Below are positions 8,698-17,051 of a stretch of DNA of 64,000 bases, piece by piece. The stretch spans positions 1,199,363 to 1,263,362 of the forward strand of contig NZ_KI421517.1 of the NCBI RefSeq assembly GCF_000473365.1. Direction: 5' to 3'. Each line of letters starts with the position of its first letter. The first letter of the stretch is position 1. Source of the stretch: Adhaeribacter aquaticus DSM 16391. Lineage in GTDB: Bacteria; Bacteroidota; Bacteroidia; Cytophagales; Hymenobacteraceae. The position numbers and the translations under genes were made by a program. The notes under the pieces were generated by a model, which did not search any database, was not told the origin of the DNA, and saw only the letters and a list, made by a program, of their open reading frames with translations.

Positions 8698-9135
8698 ATG
8701 TTGATAAAATCAGTTTTAAAAGGTAACAACCTTTATTCAAGAGTTTCTAAACAGCAAATATTACCTTAACCAAAAGCAGCATTACTAGTACTTATTAACA
8801 ATCCTTCTTACCCAGTATAATTTACCTACTATCTTACCCAGTATAATTTACCTACTAAATATATCTATGAAGCTGCATTGTACTTGTGCTGTGAAGAGAT
8901 GTAGGCGCTACTGAAATAGTATTATCTCCTACTCTAAATCTTCTGATTACTTGCTGGCGATATTAAATAAAAGCAGCGGTTTCATCCAGTTTATAAAAAC
9001 TAAACAGCTTTATTAAATATAAACTAATTTAAAATTGATTAAGCTTTCTTGGAAATTTAACTTCCACAGATTAGTAGTACCGTGGATAACCTATTAATAG
9101 TCGACCTAGAGTATTGGTATAAATTATTGTTTCGC
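8698..9135. other. Intergenic region with a tandem repeat
   Basis: About 438 bp between the symporter start and the stop of a propeller gene. It holds the 26-bp tandem repeat at 8806-8857 and must contain the symporter promoter. No ORF or RNA gene was recognised, and no clear terminator follows the propeller gene. Confidence 0.6.
8806..8857. repeat. Exact 26-bp tandem duplication (2 copies)
   Basis: Units 8806-8831 and 8832-8857 are identical and each begins TCTTACCCAGTATAATTT. The pair sits about 110-160 bp upstream of the symporter start on the minus strand. Confidence 0.9.
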
Positions 9136-10002
9136 TTATTTTTTTAGTTCATAAGCTACTACTTTGCTAGTATAAAAAGTAGGAACCAATACTAGCTTTT
9201 TCTTAGGGATGTAAGTTAAATCCGCGGCATTTACTTTATCGGCTTTCGTATCTATCAACTTAGTAACTTGTCCAGTTGCCGATACATGATTTATTTCTCC
9301 ACCGAAATTAGTAACCAGAAATTCATTCTTACTTAAAGGTGTAATACCGTCGCTGCCCCCTAAGTTTTGAGCAATTTTTCTCAAGGCTTTTGAAGTTTTA
9401 TCCACTTCATAAAAGATTCCACCGCCGGTTAATTCTAATAAGTAAAATTTGTTATTATGTGCCAAAATGCCATTTACCCGTTTTAGTTGTTCACTTTTTA
9501 ACCAAAGCTCCGGCTGGTCATTGGTTATTTTGAAAACTAAACCTAAGTTAGAATCGGAAGCATATACATTCCCCTTCTCATCAATGGTCAAATCATTTAA
9601 AAAGCTTGCTCCTTCTACCGGAATTTCCCGCACTTTTTTTCCTGATTTGGCATCAATAGCAACTACCTTGGTGATATCTACCACATAAAGTAATCCTTTG
9701 TACAAGCTCATACCTTTAGGTGCATCTAATCCAGTAACCCACTCAGCTTGCTCCACACGGCCATCTAAACTAACCCGGCTAATAAAACCATTCCCGTCCT
9801 TATCACCCGGCTGTCCGTTAACACTGGAGACATATAAAATATTTTGGCGTTTATCGTAAACCACCGACTCGGTAATATTTAATCCAGCGCTGGCCTCCCA
9901 CTTTTTTGTCAGACTCAGGCTTTGTGCTGTAACCTCTTCTTTAAGGTTAAAAAAGTTGATAACTAAGGCAGCAACTAAAATTTTATTTTTATTTATTTTC
10001 AT
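9136..10002 (-). CDS. Exported SMP-30/gluconolactonase-like beta-propeller protein (copy 2)
   Basis: A 288-residue protein. The ATG at 10000-10002 is chosen because it starts a signal peptide (MKINKNKILVAALVINFF, cleavage near VTAQ), while the longer frame would start inside a terminator hairpin. The rest is a six-bladed propeller with motifs such as SFLNDLTIDEKGNVYASDSNLGLVFKI and NGILAHNNKFYLLEL, as in SMP-30/strictosidine-synthase-like proteins. These bind a divalent metal and some act as lactonases; no lactonase activity can be assumed here. It is a clear paralogue of the next upstream gene and ends with the same KADKVNAAD..Y motif. Confidence 0.8.
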   Translation of the reverse strand: MKINKNKILVAALVINFFNLKEEVTAQSLSLTKKWEASAGLNITESVVYDKRQNILYVSSVNGQPGDKDGNGFISRVSLDGRVEQAEWVTGLDAPKGMSLYKGLLYVVDITKVVAIDAKSGKKVREIPVEGASFLNDLTIDEKGNVYASDSNLGLVFKITNDQPELWLKSEQLKRVNGILAHNNKFYLLELTGGGIFYEVDKTSKALRKIAQNLGGSDGITPLSKNEFLVTNFGGEINHVSATGQVTKLIDTKADKVNAADLTYIPKKKLVLVPTFYTSKVVAYELKK

Positions 10003-10032
10003 ATTAGTTTTCCAGGAGGAGATTAAAAACAA

Positions 10033-10072
10033 AAGTCCTGCGGATAATATTTGATCACTACCCGCAGGACTT
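10033..10072 (-). terminator. Rho-independent terminator between the propeller paralogues
   Basis: An 11-bp perfect stem (AAGTCCTGCGG at 10033-10043 with 10062-10072). On the minus strand it is followed by TTTGTTTTT. It ends the upstream copy (10092-11009), so the second copy needs its own promoter or read-through. Confidence 0.85.
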
Positions 10073-10091
10073 CTCAAGAAATTATTAACAT

Positions 10092-11009
10092 TTATTTTAC
10101 CGTGTAGGCAACTACTTTATTAGCAAAGAAAGTTGGCACTATCAACAGTTTCTGGTCTGCCAGATACTCAATATCTGCAGCATTTACTTTATCAGCTTTA
10201 GTATCTAATAACTTTTCTACTTTACCATCTGCCGTAACATAATTTATTTCTCCATTCCAATTAGAAATAATAAAGTCATTCTCATATGGCACTATACCAT
10301 CACCTCCTACCAAACCTTCCGCTATAGTTCGCAGTTCTTTTGTGTTTTTATCAACCTCATAAAAAATTCCGGCATTCATATCTACCATGTAAAACTTATT
10401 GCTATGCGCTAGTAACCCATTTGGTTTCTGAAAATGGTCTTTCTCTAACCAAACTTCCGCCTGGTTATTATTTAATTTATAAACACGCTTCTTATCCGAA
10501 TCAGATATATATACGCCCCCTTGTTCATCAACGGTAATATCGTTTAGCATACCTGCATCTTTTACTTCAATGGTACGTTCTACTTTTCCACCTTTAACAT
10601 CTATTACAACAATTTTTTTCAGGTCGGCTACATATAATTTACCATTGCTTAAGCCTAAACCTTTAGGAGAATCCATTCCACCTATTACCCACTCTACTTT
10701 TTCAATTTTACCATCTAAAGAAATACGACCTACAGAACCATTACCATCTACCCCAGCTTCCGGATCGTTAATATTAGAGGTATATAAGATATTGTTATCC
10801 TTATCAAATAATACCGATTCCGGAGCTTTTAAATCAGCAGGCGTTTCCCATTTTTTTTCTAAAGTAACAGTTGTTTTAGCTTGGGCCTCCTCCTGGCCAG
10901 CATTGGCTTCAGAAGTAGCTTCCTGGCTATTTTTAGACGAGCAACTTTGCGATAAGCTTAATACAAATGCTGCGTAAACACAGCTGACAAGTAATTGTTT
11001 TCCTTTCAT
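10092..11009 (-). CDS. SMP-30/gluconolactonase-like beta-propeller lipoprotein (copy 1)
   Basis: A 305-residue protein with a lipoprotein signal (hydrophobic stretch, lipobox SQSC at about residue 23) and a Glu/Ala-rich linker to residue 48, then a six-bladed propeller. Blades show GMLNDITVDEQGGVYISDSDKKRVYKL and PNGLLAHSNKFYMVDM, matching the SMP-30/NHL-like calcium-binding lactonase fold. The copy downstream is colinear along the whole propeller, but this one is lipid-anchored while the other is likely soluble periplasmic. The substrate is unknown. Confidence 0.82.
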   Translation of the reverse strand: MKGKQLLVSCVYAAFVLSLSQSCSSKNSQEATSEANAGQEEAQAKTTVTLEKKWETPADLKAPESVLFDKDNNILYTSNINDPEAGVDGNGSVGRISLDGKIEKVEWVIGGMDSPKGLGLSNGKLYVADLKKIVVIDVKGGKVERTIEVKDAGMLNDITVDEQGGVYISDSDKKRVYKLNNNQAEVWLEKDHFQKPNGLLAHSNKFYMVDMNAGIFYEVDKNTKELRTIAEGLVGGDGIVPYENDFIISNWNGEINYVTADGKVEKLLDTKADKVNAADIEYLADQKLLIVPTFFANKVVAYTVK

Positions 11010-11166
11010 AGGTTCTGTGAAATTTATGTGGTGTTATTTTCAGTTAGGTAAAGTTAAAAATATATTCTATTCAAGTGCAGCTTTCGAATTTTATTTAACT
11101 CAACTCAATTTATGCCCGTATAGCTTCATGTTTACTATGACAACTTAAAACATAAAAAATAAAACT

Positions 11167-11658
11167 ATGAGTAAGTTAAAAAACCTGGAAGATTTATTCC
11201 ATCATGAACTGAAGGATTTATATAGCGCCGAGAAACAACTAATTGAAGCATTGCCTAAGATGGCCGAGACAGCCTCAGATCCTAAACTAAGATCCGCTTT
11301 TGAATTACACCTGGAGCAAACGAAAGCCCAGAAAGAACGCTTGGAAAAAGTTTGTGAGATTGTGGGTATAAGCCCTGGACGCACCAAGTGCAAAGCCATG
11401 GAAGGTTTGGTTGAAGAAGGCCAATCTATGATTGATGAGAAAGCTGAGCCAGAAGTAAAAGATGCTGGACTTATTGCTTCTGCCCAACGAATTGAGCATT
11501 ATGAAATTTCCGGCTACGGTACTGCGGCCCATTATGCCGAAAGATTAGGTCATCAAGAAGCTTTCCAGCTTTTAAAGGAAACCCTGGAAGAAGAAAAAAA
11601 CACTGATAGCAAATTAAATAAACTTGCTAAAGGATGGATTAATCAGAAAGCTGAATAA
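11167..11658 (+). CDS. Ferritin-like DUF892 (YciE/YciF family) protein
   Basis: A 163-residue, almost wholly helical protein. The start MSKLKNLEDLFHHELKDLYSAEKQLIEALPKMA is the YciE/YciF signature, and FELHLEQTKAQKERLE, AQRIEHYEISGYGTAAHYAERLG and ETLEEEKNTDSKL supply the Glu and His residues expected for a di-iron ferritin-like four-helix bundle. E. coli YciE/YciF are stress-induced proteins of uncertain function. It is followed by a strong terminator. Confidence 0.92.
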   Translation: MSKLKNLEDLFHHELKDLYSAEKQLIEALPKMAETASDPKLRSAFELHLEQTKAQKERLEKVCEIVGISPGRTKCKAMEGLVEEGQSMIDEKAEPEVKDAGLIASAQRIEHYEISGYGTAAHYAERLGHQEAFQLLKETLEEEKNTDSKLNKLAKGWINQKAE

Positions 11659-11677
11659 CAAAATGAATCTTTTTGAT

Positions 11678-11706
11678 AAAAAGCCTGCCCTTGTAGCAGG
11701 CTTTTT
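11678..11706 (+). terminator. Rho-independent terminator
   Basis: Perfect 11-bp stem (AAAAAGCCTGC, 11678-11688 with 11696-11706), 7-nt loop, T tract in the second arm, 20 bp after the DUF892 stop. Confidence 0.9.
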
Positions 11707-11787
11707 ATTTTATAAAGTATCTAACCTTATTCCTGCCACAGAAGTAAAATACGATAATTAGTAAACGCAAAATTGGAGAACAGTACC

Positions 11788-12021
11788 ATGGAGGAAAATA
11801 AAAATAAACAAGACCAAACTAAAACCCGAAACGAACAGGCGGTAGAGCAACCTCAGGAGAAAACCGGATCGGATAGTAATTTCTATAAAAGAACCATGTT
11901 GGGCATAGGCACAGAAAAGATAGATGAGAATTTTGATGGCATGCACCGTAAAATGAATGAACTGGATCAGGATGACCGGGATAATAATGATGGCGACGCC
12001 AACACAGAGAACAATTATTAA
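11788..12021 (+). CDS. Small highly charged hypothetical protein
   Basis: A 77-residue protein from the ATG at 11788 (an in-frame TTG 15 bp upstream is possible). It is very hydrophilic, rich in Glu, Asp, Asn, Gln and Lys, with one central moderately ordered stretch (SNFYKRTMLGIGTEKIDENFDGMHRKMNEL) and an acidic tail DQDDRDNNDGDAN. It is probably largely disordered. Position next to the DUF892 gene suggests a stress-linked role, but this is a guess. Confidence 0.6.
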   Translation: MEENKNKQDQTKTRNEQAVEQPQEKTGSDSNFYKRTMLGIGTEKIDENFDGMHRKMNELDQDDRDNNDGDANTENNY

Positions 12022-12037
12022 TATGCCTTTTTTGTTG

Positions 12038-12074
12038 AAAAGTCTTTCTAAAACAACTTTAGGAGGACTTTTTT
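12038..12074 (+). terminator. Probable terminator (interrupted stem)
   Basis: AAAAGTC at 12038-12044 pairs with GACTTTT at 12066-12072, with an inner CTAAA/TTTAG pairing, followed by a T run. It lies 17 bp after the small acidic gene. Confidence 0.55.
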
Positions 12075-12289
12075 ATTAGTAGCCCTTATGGACAACTTAT
12101 AAATATAAACACAGCATATCCACACGAATTTACACTTTTTCCACGTGGAACATTTGTGGAAATCTAACTTATCAACAACTATAAAGCACTGACAATAAAA
12201 CACAAAGTATATTTAACACAACCATATATACACAATCTCCGTTTGATAATCCATACCTAAAAATAAGTGTCAAATCTAAACAGTATTAA
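12075..12289. promoter_or_regulatory. AT-rich gap with parS-like site and DnaA-box-like cluster
   Basis: This gap before the 3D-domain gene holds the parS-like palindrome at 12137-12152 and five 8-of-9 matches to TTWTNCACA: ATATCCACA (12116-12124), ATTTCCACA on the minus strand (12155-12163), TTATCAACA (12169-12177), TTTAACACA (12212-12220) and ATATACACA (12226-12234). The right part is A-rich. It must also contain the promoter of the gene at 12290. Whether it is a replication element is inference. Confidence 0.4.
12137..12152. promoter_or_regulatory. parS-like ParB-binding site
   Basis: TTTTCCACGTGGAACA matches 15 of 16 bases of the TGTTCCACGTGGAACA form of the bacterial parS consensus. The inner 12 bp (TTCCACGTGGAA) is a perfect palindrome; one outer position breaks symmetry. 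It lies between genes. Confidence 0.6.
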
Positions 12290-12784
12290 ATGGTAAGATA
12301 CAAGTTGTATGGTATTCTCTCGCTTTTCATTTTTTCATTTCCGAAATTATTTAGTAATACTTTAAACCCGCGAGAAAATCCAACCTCTACAAGCCAAGAA
12401 ACCATACTACATAAAGAAGTACCGGTTTCTTTAAAATCAGAAGAAAAAGAATCCTTCCATGTATCCGCTTCAGTTTATTTTCCGGAAGAAGAACAAACGG
12501 ATAGCACCCCTTACATTACAGCAGATGGTTCGAAAATTAACGAGGAAAGACCTGGCCAACATAGATGGGTAGCAGTTTCTAGAAACTTACTCCGAAAATG
12601 GGGAGGCTCGATTGATTATGGCGATACTTTACATGTGAAAGGCATATCAGACAAATTAGATGGGGTATATGTTGTACGAGATACTATGACACGCCGCATC
12701 AAAAACCGAATTGATATACTAGTTGGTGAGGATGATGAGATAATGGGCTTTTGGGATAACGTTCAAATTTATAATTTAAACTAA
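12290..12784 (+). CDS. 3D (Asp-Asp-Asp) domain protein, MltA/RlpA-like barrel
   Basis: A 164-residue protein with an N-terminal hydrophobic segment (YGILSLFIFSFPKLF, signal peptide or anchor), a low-complexity linker, and from about residue 60 a 3D domain: ASVYFPEEEQTDSTPYITADGSKI, WVAVSRNLLRKWGGSIDYGD and the Asp-rich string GVYVVRDTMTRRIKNRIDIL. The fold is a double-psi barrel found in lytic transglycosylases and resuscitation factors. It may bind or act on peptidoglycan in the periplasm; catalytic function is unproven. Its upstream region carries the parS-like site. Confidence 0.82.
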   Translation: MVRYKLYGILSLFIFSFPKLFSNTLNPRENPTSTSQETILHKEVPVSLKSEEKESFHVSASVYFPEEEQTDSTPYITADGSKINEERPGQHRWVAVSRNLLRKWGGSIDYGDTLHVKGISDKLDGVYVVRDTMTRRIKNRIDILVGEDDEIMGFWDNVQIYNLN

Positions 12785-12813
12785 ACAATAAGTCACTATC
12801 ATAATCTTCAAAA

Positions 12814-12862
12814 ACAAAAAAGGCTATAAATGGAAACTTAATCCATCTATAGCCTTTTTTGT
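12814..12862. terminator. Bidirectional terminator between convergent genes
   Basis: Perfect 15-bp outer stem (ACAAAAAAGGCTATA at 12814-12828 with 12848-12862) extended by further pairing inside. T runs on both strands serve the 3D-domain gene and the rhomboid gene. Confidence 0.9.
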
Positions 12863-12898
12863 TTTATGGTAATTTTTTGCTTTACCCTAAGCTTATAT

Positions 12899-13525
12899 TT
12901 AAAACATGCGCCAATTAGCTATTTGAGAAACAAAATTCTCAAAAGCACCAGGCACTAAAAAATTAGTTAAGACAAATCCATAAATGGCACCATAAAAGTG
13001 GGCATCGTGGTTAATATTGTCACCCATGCGTCGGCCTTGGAAATAAGAATAAATCAGGTACAGAAATCCGAAAATAAAACCCTTGATAGGAATGGGAACA
13101 GGAAAAATAATGATACTATTAAGGGGGTTTATTAGGATACTGGAAAAAATAATAGCGGATACTCCGCCCGAAGCACCTAAGGCATAATAGTCGAAGTTTT
13201 TTCTCTGTTTAAAGAAAGTATATATATCCGATACAATAATACCTCCTATATATATGAGCAGGAACAATAAAAGCCCTTGACCCTGCCCATGAAAATTCAA
13301 AAGCAAATTCTCTACTACCTGGGCAAACATGTAAAAAGAAAACATGTTAAACAGCAGGTGCGTCCAATCAGCATGTAGAAAACCGGAAGTAACAAAGCGG
13401 TAATACTGATGCTTTTTTGAAACACTAAAAGGGTGGAAAATTAAACTTCTCAGAAAGCTTTCGTTTTTCCAGGCATAGAGGGAAACTCCCACAGTTAATA
13501 TAATAATGATAAAGGTAATGCTCAT
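12899..13525 (-). CDS. Rhomboid-family intramembrane serine protease
   Basis: A 208-residue protein with about six membrane helices. The catalytic dyad is visible: Ser119 in the GASG motif (YALGASGGVSA) and His176 in NHDAHFYGAIYG. The HxxxN oxyanion motif is HLLFN (H56, N60). The enzyme cuts transmembrane segments of other proteins within the membrane; its substrate is unknown. It is last in the run ABC ATPase, rnr, polyprenyl synthase, rhomboid, with a 48-bp gap to the gene before it, and shares a terminator with the convergent gene. Confidence 0.93.
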   Translation of the reverse strand: MSITFIIIILTVGVSLYAWKNESFLRSLIFHPFSVSKKHQYYRFVTSGFLHADWTHLLFNMFSFYMFAQVVENLLLNFHGQGQGLLLFLLIYIGGIIVSDIYTFFKQRKNFDYYALGASGGVSAIIFSSILINPLNSIIIFPVPIPIKGFIFGFLYLIYSYFQGRRMGDNINHDAHFYGAIYGFVLTNFLVPGAFENFVSQIANWRMF

Positions 13526-13573
13526 GCTGACTGGTAATAGGTGAAAGGTTTATTTAGTATAAAATAAGCGAGA

Positions 13574-14545
13574 CTAGCTTTCCCGTTCCATTAAATCCAG
13601 CGCTAATTGCCGTAATATATTTTTACGTTCTACCAGCGCTTCAACGGCATCAAGACTTTGAATAGCTTCTTCAAAAAACAAATTGATTTTAGCTTCGGTT
13701 TGAGCTTTAATATTTAGCTGATTGTAAACAGCCGTAACTTCAGCAACCTTTTGCTCTGGCGAGTAAATAGTTTGATTTCTAAACCCTGTTAATATGTTAC
13801 GTTGTTCTACATTAGCCTGAGCCAAAGCTGTTAATTGTAAATAGGTTTTTTTATCTGCCAATATATCTCCACCTACCTGTTTACCAAATTTCTCCTGCTC
13901 TCCATATACATCCAGTAAATCGTCCCGCAGCTGATATGCAATACCTATATTGATACCAAAATTTTTCAGTAATAAAGCATTGTTGTCGGAAGCATTATTT
14001 AAGGTAGCCCCTAACTCTAATGCTAAGCCCAATAAAACAGCTGTTTTTAAGGTTATCATTCTGATATAATCGTCGATGCTTACCAGATCAGACTTTTCAA
14101 AATTCATGTCCAGTTGCTGACCTTCACAAACCTGAGCGGCACAGGTACTAAACAAGCGTAGCACCTTAGCTAATTTACTTGGCTCAACCTCCAGAAATAA
14201 TTCATAGGCCCGTACCAGCATAACATCGCCGCTTAGGATAGCAATATTCTGATCCCACTTTTCGTGTACAGTAGGTTGCCCCCGTCGCAGCGGTGCCTTA
14301 TCCATTACATCATCATGCAGAAGCGTGAAATTGTGAAAAACCTCTACCCCGGCAGCTGGTTTTAAACAAGCTTCTACATCATCATTAAATAAATACCCAG
14401 CTAATACCGTCAGTAAAGGACGAATACGTTTTCCGCCCATTTGCATCATATAACGCAGCGGGTCGTATAATTCGGCAGGATTATCCCCATAATTAATGGT
14501 GGATAAAGTTTGATTAACTTTTTGCGAGAAATAAGAAATATCCAC
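13574..14545 (-). CDS. Polyprenyl diphosphate synthase (trans-isoprenyl diphosphate synthase)
   Basis: A 323-residue enzyme. First Asp-rich motif LLHDDVMDKAPLRRGQPTVH and second QLRDDLLDVYGEQEKFGK coordinate magnesium and the diphosphates; GGKRIRPLL near residue 53 is the third family signature. It condenses isopentenyl diphosphate onto allylic diphosphates, probably giving the menaquinone side chain or a shorter product; chain length cannot be read safely. It lies 41 bp downstream of rnr, with a GC-rich hairpin in between. Confidence 0.92.
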   Translation of the reverse strand: MDISYFSQKVNQTLSTINYGDNPAELYDPLRYMMQMGGKRIRPLLTVLAGYLFNDDVEACLKPAAGVEVFHNFTLLHDDVMDKAPLRRGQPTVHEKWDQNIAILSGDVMLVRAYELFLEVEPSKLAKVLRLFSTCAAQVCEGQQLDMNFEKSDLVSIDDYIRMITLKTAVLLGLALELGATLNNASDNNALLLKNFGINIGIAYQLRDDLLDVYGEQEKFGKQVGGDILADKKTYLQLTALAQANVEQRNILTGFRNQTIYSPEQKVAEVTAVYNQLNIKAQTEAKINLFFEEAIQSLDAVEALVERKNILRQLALDLMERES

Positions 14546-14560
14546 AGGAAAAATTTAGTA

Positions 14561-14579
14561 GCGCCGGAAATTCCGGCGC
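14561..14579 (-). terminator. Short GC-rich hairpin after rnr
   Basis: GCGCCGG at 14561-14567 pairs with CCGGCGC at 14573-14579 over a 5-nt AT loop, in the 41-bp rnr to polyprenyl synthase gap. A T run comes only 8 nt after the stem on the minus strand, so termination may be partial. Confidence 0.5.
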
Positions 14580-14586
14580 CTTAAAA

Positions 14587-17019
14587 TTACTCATCAAATC
14601 CGTAATAATCTTTTAAATTACGGCCAGAAGTTTCAACTTTTTTACGAATTCGTTTTTCTTCTACTACAGGAGCTGGAACAGGTGCTTTTTCAATAGGCCT
14701 TGGCAAACCTTCTTCGTTACCAGCCAATTTGGTATTTTCAGAGGTGAATTCAAAAACCTTTTCTTTTTGCTTTTTACCTGAATTTCGTTGCTTATTAGTC
14801 GATTTACCAGCTTCTGGTTTATCTTCTTCATCCGATGCGTCTACTAATGTTAAATCAATAGTGCGATCATTCAAATTAGCAGCTTTCACTACCACATAAA
14901 CTTCATCACCAAACGATATAATCCGTTTATTACGTTTACCAATAACCCGGTAGTTCTGGGCATCTAGCTCATAGTAATCATCATCCAGGTCAGCTAAACG
15001 TACCATGCCTTCGCATTTATTTTCCTGAATTTCCACGTATAAACCCCACTCCGATAAGCCCGAAACCAAACCTTTGAACTTTTGGCCAACGGTATTCTGC
15101 ATAAACTCTACTTGTTTGTACTTAATAGAAGCACGCTCGGCATCTGCAGCCCGTTTTTCCTGTTCTGAAGAATGCTTACACATTTCTTCAAATTGTTCTT
15201 TATCCGCAGAAGGTTCACCATTCAGGTACTGAAATATTAAGCGATGCGCCATCATATCGGGGTACCGACGAATAGGTGAAGTAAAATGCGAATAATGGTC
15301 AAAAGCTAAACCAAAATGGCCTAATGGTTCGGTAGTATATTTGGCTTTCGCCATTGTCCGGATGGCCAGATTCTGCAGAACACCTTGCTCTGGCTTTCCT
15401 TCTATCTGCTCGGTTAATTTATTTAATTCCGTAGAAACTTCTTTGCTTTCTAAATCTACGTTATAGCCAAACTTCTTTGCAAAAATAGAGAAGTTGCTCA
15501 ATTTATCCGGATCTGGGGCATCGTGTGTACGATATACCATTGTATAGCGCTTACCTCGTTTTTTAATGTTAAACACCCATTCGGCCACTTTACGGTTTGC
15601 CAACAGCATAAACTCTTCAATTAATTTATGCGCATCTTTTCGTTCTTTTACATAAACCGAAAGTGGCTTTCCGTTTTCATCCAGCTTAAATCGAACTTCT
15701 GTAGTTTCAAAACTGATAGCGCCGTTTTTAAACCGCTTTCCTTTTAATTCCTTAGCTATTTTATTCAGCATATGGATTTCCTGCACAAAATCGCCTTCTC
15801 CGGTTTCAATAACCTCTTGTGCTTCTTCGTAACTAAACCGACGATCGGAATAGATAATGGTTTTACCTATCCAGGTATCGTACAAGCGACCGGTTTCATC
15901 CATTTCAAATACTGCCGAAAAAGTTAACTTTTCTTCATGCGGACGTAAAGAACATAAACCATTAGATAGCTTTTCTGGTAACATCGGAATGGTCCGGTCA
16001 ACTAAATAAACGGAAGTTGCCCGATGTAGGGCTTCTTTCTCCAGTTTCGACTTCTCGTTTATATAATGCGTTACGTCTGCAATGTGCACGCCTATTTCCC
16101 AATGCCCGTTTTCTAACTGCCGAATAGATAAAGCATCATCAAAGTCTTTCGCATCAACAGGGTCGATGGTGAAGGTGGTAATGTCTCTGAAGTCCCGACG
16201 ATCGGCTATTTCTTCTTGGGTAATTTCTACCGGTATAGCTTCTGCTTCTTTTTCTACTTCTTCCGGAAACTCAAAAGGCAAACCAAATTCGGCCATAATA
16301 GAGTTTATCTCAGCTTCATTTTCACCAGCTGGCCCAAATACTCTTATTACTTTTCCTATTGGGCTTTTTGTAGCAGATTTTGGCCAATCGGTAATTTTTA
16401 CCAAAACTTTATCGCCATTCTGCGCACCGTTTATTTCTTCTTCCGGAATAAAAACATCAAAATAAAGCTTCTTGAAATTAGGCACCAGGAAGGCAAAATT
16501 TTTGGACAGCTCAATACGTCCAGCAACTTCCTCACTTACCCGTTCCAAAATTTCAATAACTTCGCCTTCCTGCCGATCACCCCGGCTAGGTAGCAAACGC
16601 ACCCGCACTTTGTCGCCACCCATGGCAAACTTCAGATTCTCGGTTGCAATTTTTATATCTTCATCTACCTCATCAGAAATAACAAAGGCAAAACGAGAGT
16701 TAGCCAAATCAACTACTCCCGTAATTTCTTTTTCTTCTCCAATGTTCAACGTATAATTGCTATCCTGTAAAGCCTGCAGGCGGCCTTCTTTCTTTAATTG
16801 TTTTAAATGTTCAAATATCAACTCCCGGCCGGCTTTATCTGTTACATCAAACCGACGCGACAGTTGCTTATAACCAAAAGTTTTACCCGGGTTAGTGGTA
16901 AATACCTGTAGTATTTTATTTTTGGTAATTTCTACTCCACCACGTTTGCTCTTACTGCTTCTGGTTGTGTCAGCTTTCTGACCACGGGTAGATTCACTAT
17001 TTTTTCTTTTTCTTTCCAT
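14587..17019 (-). CDS. rnr: Ribonuclease R
   Basis: An 810-residue 3'-5' exoribonuclease. It has a basic N-terminal tail with a winged-helix-like region (residues 30-95), cold-shock/OB domains (100-245), and an RNB domain with the catalytic Asp cluster DPVDAKDFDDALS near residue 285. HYSHFTSPIRRYPDMMAHR is the RNB end signature. An S1 domain follows at about 643-725 and then a long Lys/Glu-rich tail. It degrades structured RNA, rRNA fragments and tmRNA-tagged messages. It is 32 bp downstream of the ABC ATPase gene. Confidence 0.97.
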   Translation of the reverse strand: MERKRKNSESTRGQKADTTRSSKSKRGGVEITKNKILQVFTTNPGKTFGYKQLSRRFDVTDKAGRELIFEHLKQLKKEGRLQALQDSNYTLNIGEEKEITGVVDLANSRFAFVISDEVDEDIKIATENLKFAMGGDKVRVRLLPSRGDRQEGEVIEILERVSEEVAGRIELSKNFAFLVPNFKKLYFDVFIPEEEINGAQNGDKVLVKITDWPKSATKSPIGKVIRVFGPAGENEAEINSIMAEFGLPFEFPEEVEKEAEAIPVEITQEEIADRRDFRDITTFTIDPVDAKDFDDALSIRQLENGHWEIGVHIADVTHYINEKSKLEKEALHRATSVYLVDRTIPMLPEKLSNGLCSLRPHEEKLTFSAVFEMDETGRLYDTWIGKTIIYSDRRFSYEEAQEVIETGEGDFVQEIHMLNKIAKELKGKRFKNGAISFETTEVRFKLDENGKPLSVYVKERKDAHKLIEEFMLLANRKVAEWVFNIKKRGKRYTMVYRTHDAPDPDKLSNFSIFAKKFGYNVDLESKEVSTELNKLTEQIEGKPEQGVLQNLAIRTMAKAKYTTEPLGHFGLAFDHYSHFTSPIRRYPDMMAHRLIFQYLNGEPSADKEQFEEMCKHSSEQEKRAADAERASIKYKQVEFMQNTVGQKFKGLVSGLSEWGLYVEIQENKCEGMVRLADLDDDYYELDAQNYRVIGKRNKRIISFGDEVYVVVKAANLNDRTIDLTLVDASDEEDKPEAGKSTNKQRNSGKKQKEKVFEFTSENTKLAGNEEGLPRPIEKAPVPAPVVEEKRIRKKVETSGRNLKDYYGFDE

Positions 17020-17051
17020 TGTATTCAGAGGAAACTCTGTTAATTTTTTTA

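Noticed and set aside
14561-14579. Restriction or recombination palindrome GGCGCC
   Set aside because: A short GC hairpin after a stop codon is better explained as a partial terminator.
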